Of a stretch of 9,663 nt of DNA, positions 6,148-9,663 are shown piece after piece. Source of the DNA: Candidatus Nitrosomarinus sp. (GTDB lineage: Archaea > Thermoproteota > Nitrososphaeria > Nitrososphaerales > Nitrosopumilaceae). Numbering within the stretch: the first letter of the stretch is position 1; the number at the start of each line of letters is the position of its first letter. The translations under genes and the position numbers were made by a program. The DNA is taken from positions 34,244 through 43,906 of the forward strand of contig REGF01000003.1 of the NCBI GenBank assembly GCA_003702465.1, written 5' to 3'. The notes beneath the pieces are model-generated. The model was not told the DNA's origin. It worked only from the letters and a program-made list of their open reading frames with translations, and searched no databases.

Positions 6148-7232
6148 AAACTTTTTTTGATAGCTTCAGAAATTTCTTCACTAAGATTTAATTTTTCTCT
6201 AATAGGACTAACAACTTTAACTAAATAATTTCCAACAGTTTGTTTTAAATCTCCTGGATGCAATTTATTTTCTGCAAAATCTGAATGAAGTTCATCGTAA
6301 TTAGAATATGAGACATTACCTCCATATTTTTCTGGTCTTTCTACATTCATTTCATTAAACTCATGAAAAATTACATTTTTTGCAATTTCTAAAACTGGAT
6401 TACTTTCAACATTTTGTTCCTCACACCAAGATTTGCTAATCTTTTTCTTAATTTCATTATCTGTATTGTGAATAAATATGCCTGAGTTAGGGTCTGATTT
6501 ACTCATTTTTCCTAAAACTTGGGAATTTTCAGTATCAGCTGGTTTTGAAAGTCCAGGTAATAATTTATGATGAACAGAAACTGGAACTTTCCATTTCATT
6601 TTGGGAAAAATCTCTCTTACTAACATGTGAATTTTTCTTTGATCCATTCCTGCATGTGCAATATCTACATCTAAAGAATGGATATCAACTGCTTGCATTG
6701 CTGGATAAAGTAATTTAGCTACATCTATTTTGTTATCATCTTCAGAACGACCCATAATAGTTAATGTTCGCATTGTTCTAGCAATTGACATATGTTTTGT
6801 AAATTTCACAAGTTCAGCCCAGTACTCTGTTTTTTCTTCATATAATTTAGAACCTAAAATAATTTCTGCGTTTGGACAAACTAGTTTGAAAGCATCTTGA
6901 TAATATTTTGAAACCTTAGAAATTGTTTCCCAATCTCCACCTAATTTATCATTGATTAAAGTATGCCAATCTGCAAGAAAAATTTTACAATTAACTCCAG
7001 CTTTAGCAAAATCATTTATCTTAAAACCAGTACTGATGAGACTTCCTAAATGTAAAAATCCAGAAATCTCTAAACCAATGTAATGATTTGGAGAAGAATT
7101 TGTTTTGAATAATTCAATTAATTCTTCACGTGTTACAACTTCCTCAGTTGGAGGTTTTTCAATTAAATCAACTTTTTCAATTATATCCAAATCAAAACAA
7201 CTTTTAAAATCTAAGCCTATAAAGTTATTCAA
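6144..7232 (-). CDS. tyrS: Tyrosyl-tRNA synthetase (archaeal type)
   Basis: This class I synthetase charges tRNA-Tyr. Seen: the strand YIGLEISG (51-58) and the HIGH-equivalent HLGS (61-64); YPAMQAVDI (176-184), giving the tyrosine-recognising Tyr176, Gln180 and Asp183 pattern of archaeal enzymes; GMDQRKIHMLVREIFP (195-210); and the KMSKS loop at 242-246. The C-terminal anticodon-binding part contains RPEKYGG (299-305) and KLHPGDLK (323-330), matching archaeal TyrRS order. The length of 362 aa is longer than the roughly 306-aa Methanocaldococcus enzyme, mainly through an N-terminal extension and a loop before KMSKS. The TTG at 7232 is chosen because a TATA-like box lies about 28 nt upstream. 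TTG at 7188-7190 (LDIIEKVDL) is a shorter alternative. The gene is divergent from the 63-aa gene. Confidence 0.94.
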   Translation of the reverse strand: MNNFIGLDFKSCFDLDIIEKVDLIEKPPTEEVVTREELIELFKTNSSPNHYIGLEISGFLHLGSLISTGFKINDFAKAGVNCKIFLADWHTLINDKLGGDWETISKVSKYYQDAFKLVCPNAEIILGSKLYEEKTEYWAELVKFTKHMSIARTMRTLTIMGRSEDDNKIDVAKLLYPAMQAVDIHSLDVDIAHAGMDQRKIHMLVREIFPKMKWKVPVSVHHKLLPGLSKPADTENSQVLGKMSKSDPNSGIFIHNTDNEIKKKISKSWCEEQNVESNPVLEIAKNVIFHEFNEMNVERPEKYGGNVSYSNYDELHSDFAENKLHPGDLKQTVGNYLVKVVSPIREKLNLSEEISEAIKKSF

Positions 7233-7256
7233 AAAATTTTGACATGTAGAATATTT

Positions 7257-7264
7257 GAATATAG
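7257..7264. promoter_or_regulatory. Shared TATA-like element between tyrS and the 63-aa gene
   Basis: GAATATAG (CTATATTC on the minus strand) lies in the 51-bp gap between two divergent starts. Its centre is about 28 nt from the tyrS TTG at 7232 and about 24 nt from the ATG at 7284. It could serve one gene, or both as a near-symmetric bidirectional element. No SD precedes either start. Confidence 0.45.
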
Positions 7265-7283
7265 GTTAAATTCTACTATTTTT

Positions 7284-7475
7284 ATGACTCTTGAAGAAGG
7301 ATTAGAATTAATCAATAATTATAAGAAAGGATTAGAAAAATTTTTAGAAACATTGCCTGAACAATCTGTTCAATTAGGCTCAGAAATGATTCAGATTCTT
7401 ACCTTAAATTCTAAAAATCAAATTGCAAATTTGGAAGCAATAGAAAAATCACTTTTGCGACCTGCAAAATCTTAA
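7284..7475 (+). CDS. Small helical protein, 63 aa, unknown function
   Basis: The open frame runs from 7239, but ATG at 7284 is the better start: it removes an implausible N-terminus that overlaps the tyrS promoter, and it lies about 24 nt from a TATA-like element. The product is MTLEEGLELINNYKKGLEKF and on to the end RPAKS. It is strongly helical in character, with two amphipathic helices separated near LPEQSVQLGS, and has no cysteines, signal peptide or membrane segment. This pattern could be a small helical-hairpin or oligomerising protein, which is inference. Its stop is 21 bases from the convergent zinc-finger gene. I do not recognise the family. Confidence 0.7.
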   Translation: MTLEEGLELINNYKKGLEKFLETLPEQSVQLGSEMIQILTLNSKNQIANLEAIEKSLLRPAKS

Positions 7476-7496
7476 TTTCCTGAATTTCTAAAATTA

Positions 7497-7685
7497 TTAC
7501 TTGCAATTTTTTTTATGTTTCCTTAGTTCTTCACTATAATCAAATTCAGCTCCACATGCTCTACATTTTTCCTTTTTTTTGTTATGAGCTTTTTCTTGAT
7601 GTTTTTTCAATCTTTCAGAATCTGGTAATATTGTTCCACATTTTTTACATTTTAAATCATTTTTGGTAGATCCAAATAATCCCAT
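7497..7685 (-). CDS. Small double zinc-finger protein, 62 aa
   Basis: Two C2H2-like fingers fill the protein. Finger 1 has Cys13, Cys16, His29 and His34. Finger 2 has Cys41, Cys44, His57 and Cys61, so it is a C2HC variant. Between and after them the sequence is very basic (KKHQEKAHNKKKEK at 27-40; RKHKKNC at 55-61), which suits nucleic-acid binding. The N-terminus MGLFGSTK is short, hydrophobic and glycine-containing. Such tiny archaeal zinc-finger proteins are usually of unknown role; DNA- or RNA-binding regulation is inferred, not shown. ATG at 7685 has a TATA-like box about 25 nt upstream and no SD. An 11-bp inverted repeat lies upstream at 7733-7755. Confidence 0.85.
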   Translation of the reverse strand: MGLFGSTKNDLKCKKCGTILPDSERLKKHQEKAHNKKKEKCRACGAEFDYSEELRKHKKNCK

Positions 7686-7706
7686 TGGTTTACAAAGAAC
7701 ATTATA

Positions 7707-7714
7707 GTATAAAA
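7707..7714 (-). promoter_or_regulatory. TATA-like box for the zinc-finger gene
   Basis: The minus strand reads TTTTATAC, centred about 25 nt before the ATG at 7685, consistent with a leaderless start. Confidence 0.55.
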
Positions 7715-7732
7715 CATAATTTGATTAAGATT

Positions 7733-7755
7733 TTTTTTGAAATAATTTCAAAAAA
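7733..7755. repeat. Perfect 11-bp inverted repeat, possible terminator or operator
   Basis: Arms TTTTTTGAAAT (7733-7743) and ATTTCAAAAAA (7745-7755) are perfectly complementary with one base, A7744, between them. The element lies 21 bases past the end of the membrane-protein gene and about 20-40 bases upstream of the zinc-finger gene's TATA-like box. As DNA it is a near-perfect palindrome that could bind a dimeric regulator. As RNA the one-base centre forces the innermost pairs open. On the minus strand it also supplies T-runs (7750-7755 read as T), so it could help end transcription of the membrane-protein gene. AT richness raises the chance of such a repeat by accident. Confidence 0.5.
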
Positions 7756-7776
7756 TAAGATTTATTATTATAATTT

Positions 7777-8340
7777 TTATTCATCTAAACTTTTTCTTGG
7801 TTTCACACTAAGATAAAATGCATGTGCACTAATAATGAACGCTGCAAGAAATACTTTGGTTGCAAAAACTAAATTCCATGGACGATCAGGATCTGGGTAA
7901 GCTACTAACAATTTATCAATATCTGGTACTACTCCATTTACAACACCTGCTGTCATTTGTGCATTTAAAACTGTAAAATTGTATAGAACTTCATAAAAAG
8001 TAATTATTGTAAATCCAAGTAACATCAATTGAAGTAAAGCCATTCTAGTTCCGACAATTTTATCACCAGCAGTTCGTCTCCAACCAATTCTAGTACAACA
8101 ATACCATCCAATTATTGTTGAAAAGAATATCCAAGTTGAAACTCTAGCAAAATTTTCAAATGGAATAGTTGTATTATGAATTACTTCTCCCATAACATAT
8201 GTTCCATGTTCTAACCATTCTAACATTGTAGCGTATACACCAAAAATTAATGATGTAACCATAATTGCACCACAAACATAGAAAATGTACAAATAGACTT
8301 TGTAACCTGGATCAGTTTTTTCCAAATGTCGTGGTTTCAT
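7777..8340 (-). CDS. Four-helix integral membrane protein, unknown function
   Basis: Numbered from ATG at 8340, the 187-aa protein has four hydrophobic helices at about 14-42, 65-83, 98-123 and 156-179. Loops carry ENFARVS before helix 2, the basic IGWRRTAGDK after it, and PDPDRPWNLV just before helix 4. The C-terminus is short and basic-acidic (KPRKSLDE). By the positive-inside rule the RR loop and the C-terminus may share the cytoplasmic side. Paired cysteines occur within helix 2's end (YCC, about 80-82). ATG at 8340 has a strong TATA-like box at about -26. TTG at 8355 adds five residues (MANHR) and is a possible alternative. I recognise no family. It resembles AmoC only in size and number of helices, not in motifs. 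Confidence 0.85.
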   Translation of the reverse strand: MKPRHLEKTDPGYKVYLYIFYVCGAIMVTSLIFGVYATMLEWLEHGTYVMGEVIHNTTIPFENFARVSTWIFFSTIIGWYCCTRIGWRRTAGDKIVGTRMALLQLMLLGFTIITFYEVLYNFTVLNAQMTAGVVNGVVPDIDKLLVAYPDPDRPWNLVFATKVFLAAFIISAHAFYLSVKPRKSLDE

Positions 8341-8360
8341 TCTATGATTTGCCAAATTTT

Positions 8361-8372
8361 GAAATATAAAAA
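8361..8372 (-). promoter_or_regulatory. TATA-like box for the membrane-protein gene
   Basis: The minus strand reads TTTTTATATTTC, centred about 26 nt before ATG 8340 but only about 12 nt before TTG 8355. A second, weaker element, GTTTAATAGG (8380-8389), is about 29 nt before the TTG. The stronger box favours the ATG start. Confidence 0.5.
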
Positions 8373-8392
8373 TTCATACCTATTAAACGAGA

Positions 8393-8399
8393 TTTATAG
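8393..8399 (+). promoter_or_regulatory. TATA-like box for the aminotransferase gene
   Basis: TTTATAG is centred about 27 nt before the TTG start at 8423. It is separate from the minus-strand box at 8361-8372, so the divergent pair here appears to have two distinct promoters. Confidence 0.5.
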
Positions 8400-8422
8400 A
8401 GTAGTATTACTAGGATAAATTA

Positions 8423-9505
8423 TTGAATATACCCATAAACATTCCTTTTGTAGGTAAGGAAGAAATTTCAGTGGTTACATCTATTCTTAAAGATGGGGCT
8501 TTAACCTCTTCAGCAAATCAGGGAGGAAAACATGTTCAAGAATTTGAAAAATCAGTTTCTTCATTTGTGAAATCAAAATATACTATTGCTGTAAATTCTG
8601 GAACAGCAGCGTTACAAGCTGCACTTTATGCTTTAGATATTAAGCATGGTGATGAAGTCTTAATTCCATCATTTACATTTGTTGCAACTGCAAATTCTGT
8701 ACTTTCTACTGGTGCAAAACCTGTTTTCGTTGATATTTTAAAAGATAATTTTACAATGGATCCAGAGCAACTTGAGAAAAAAATTACAAAAAAAACTAAA
8801 GCAATAGTTCCTGTGCACCTATATGGAAATGTAGCTTATCTAGATAAAATTTCTGAGATTGCTAAAAAATTCAATATTCCAATAATTGAAGATTCTGCTC
8901 AATCACTTGGTTCCACTTTTAAAAATAAACATACAGGAACATTTTTTGAAATGGGATGTTATAGTATGTATCCTGCAAAAGTAATGACTGCTGGTGAAGG
9001 AGGATTTATTGTTACAAACAACAAAAAATTGCGAGACAAATTACTAATGATTAGAAATCATGGAATGGTAAAAGGATATGATACAAGAATTCTTGGTCTA
9101 AATTTGAGATTACCTGAAATTAATGCAGCTATTGCAAAAGTACAAATGAAAAAATTACCAAAATTTTTGAAAGCTAGACAAAAAAATGCAAAACTCTTAA
9201 CAGAATTACTTTCAAAATCAAATCTTACTTTACCAATAGAAAGAAAATATGAAAAAGTTAACTGGTATCTCTACACAGTTACTTCAACAAAACGTAATAC
9301 TCTATTGAAAAAACTTAATGAAAAAGGAATAGGTGCAGCCTCGTATTATCCAATACCTGTTCACAAAACTCCATTTTACAAATCCAATACTAAATTACCA
9401 ATTACTGAATGGGCTGCGTCACAAGTACTTTCTTTACCAATACATCCTAAAGTAACTACAAAAAATCTTAAATTAATTTCTAAATCAATTTTTGAAATAC
9501 TTTGA
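8423..9505 (+). CDS. DegT/DnrJ/EryC1/StrS-family PLP aminotransferase
   Basis: Members of this fold-type I PLP family usually transfer an amino group to a keto-sugar nucleotide for surface glycans, glycoproteins or modified sugars; a few are dehydratases. The 360-aa length is typical. Seen: P-F-V-G-K-E-E-I (8-15), NSGTAALQAAL (58-68, PLP phosphate contacts), GDEVLIPSFTFVATANSVL (76-94), VPVHLYG (129-135), EDSAQSLGS (156-164, Asp157 to the PLP ring nitrogen), SMYPAKVMTAGEGG (181-194, Lys186 as the Schiff-base lysine) and NLRLPEINAAI (about 227-237). The lysine is present, so an aminotransferase is favoured over a PMP-type dehydratase. The sugar cannot be read from sequence. The start is TTG at 8423. 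Its TGA stop overlaps the next gene's TTG by 4 nt, so the two are probably co-translated. Confidence 0.93.
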   Translation: MNIPINIPFVGKEEISVVTSILKDGALTSSANQGGKHVQEFEKSVSSFVKSKYTIAVNSGTAALQAALYALDIKHGDEVLIPSFTFVATANSVLSTGAKPVFVDILKDNFTMDPEQLEKKITKKTKAIVPVHLYGNVAYLDKISEIAKKFNIPIIEDSAQSLGSTFKNKHTGTFFEMGCYSMYPAKVMTAGEGGFIVTNNKKLRDKLLMIRNHGMVKGYDTRILGLNLRLPEINAAIAKVQMKKLPKFLKARQKNAKLLTELLSKSNLTLPIERKYEKVNWYLYTVTSTKRNTLLKKLNEKGIGAASYYPIPVHKTPFYKSNTKLPITEWAASQVLSLPIHPKVTTKNLKLISKSIFEIL

Positions 9506-9663
9506 ATAAACTAAGTGATGCAATTGGAAAACTTTGTGAAGTTCTTTTACCCATCCCAGAAGAATTCTATATTGGAAATACAAACTCATCCATTTGTGTA
9601 TGTACATTATCGAGCATTAAATTATTGAAAGAATTACAAAATTCTCAAATTTTTGAAAATGTT
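9502..9663 (+). CDS. Start of an unidentified gene coupled to the aminotransferase (partial)
   Basis: A TTG at 9502-9504 overlaps the TGA of the aminotransferase in the classic 4-nt TTGA arrangement, and the frame stays open to the window end (54 codons). The N-terminus reads MNKLSDAIGKLCEVLLPIPE, then EFYIGNTNSSICVCTLSSIKLL and on to NSQIFENV. It looks soluble, with a helix (3-17) followed by a beta-like stretch containing two cysteines (about 34 and 36). Coupling suggests a related role, perhaps sugar or small-molecule modification, but I recognise no motif and the fragment is too short to assign. Confidence 0.6.
   Translation, partial: MNKLSDAIGKLCEVLLPIPEEFYIGNTNSSICVCTLSSIKLLKELQNSQIFENV

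Noticed and set aside
7239..7283. Upstream extension of the 63-aa gene to a TTG/ATG-like start at 7239
   Set aside because: It would add 15 residues overlapping the tyrS promoter region, and the box A geometry fits ATG 7284 better.
1..9663. CRISPR arrays, insertion sequences, prophage, tRNA or rRNA
   Set aside because: No regularly spaced repeats, transposase-like proteins, terminal repeats or cloverleaf-like stretch were seen. The gaps between genes are short and mostly filled by promoter-like boxes.

Overview
The window looks like a stretch of chromosome from an AT-rich ammonia-oxidising-type archaeon (Thaumarchaeota/Nitrososphaeria, Nitrosopumilus-like). Three things point that way. The information-processing genes are archaeal: RNA polymerase subunit Rpo11, transcription factor TFS, a PCNA sliding clamp and a short archaeal-type TyrRS. 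Many genes start at TTG or ATG about 25-30 nt after a TATA-like box with no Shine-Dalgarno site, the pattern expected of leaderless archaeal transcripts. Several proteins of unknown function also look lineage-specific. The organism call is inference from these traits, not from a database search.

Layout. 1-66 is the tail of a plus-strand gene. 68-377 (minus) holds two tiny tandem genes, 50 and 48 aa, that are clearly paralogous. 408-944 (minus) is an unrecognised 178-aa protein, divergent from a plus-strand run: rpo11 (994-1266), tfs (1273-1587), pcn (1622-2368), aspartate kinase (2404-3807), a secreted or anchored protein with an internal duplication (3846-5306) and the cobalamin-pathway methyltransferase CbiH/CobJ (5353-6147). 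TyrRS (6144-7232, minus) meets CbiH tail-to-tail with overlapping stop codons. A 63-aa plus-strand gene (7284-7475) is divergent from TyrRS. A small two-zinc-finger protein (7497-7685) and a four-helix membrane protein (7777-8340) follow on the minus strand. Last come a DegT/DnrJ/EryC1-family aminotransferase (8423-9505, plus) and the start of a translationally coupled gene running off the end (9502-9663).

How the genes work together. Rpo11 and TFS both act in RNA polymerase function and sit 6 nt apart, with PCNA next, so 994-2368 is a small transcription/replication block. The later plus-strand genes (amino-acid biosynthesis, envelope, B12) are separated by 35-46 nt gaps that each contain a TATA-like box, so they are probably separate transcription units that are neighbours rather than one operon. 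The aminotransferase and the partial gene after it overlap by 4 nt and probably form a surface-sugar or modified-sugar unit, though the partner is unrecognised.

I saw no rRNA, tRNA, CRISPR array, insertion sequence, phage gene or obvious defence system. No stretch longer than about 100 bases lacks a gene. Most of the window is ordinary core genome. The most interesting items are the unannotated-size paralogous microprotein pair, the clear leaderless/SD division of labour, the compact gene ends and shared divergent promoters, an 11-bp perfect inverted repeat at 7733-7755, and several lineage-type proteins of unknown function.
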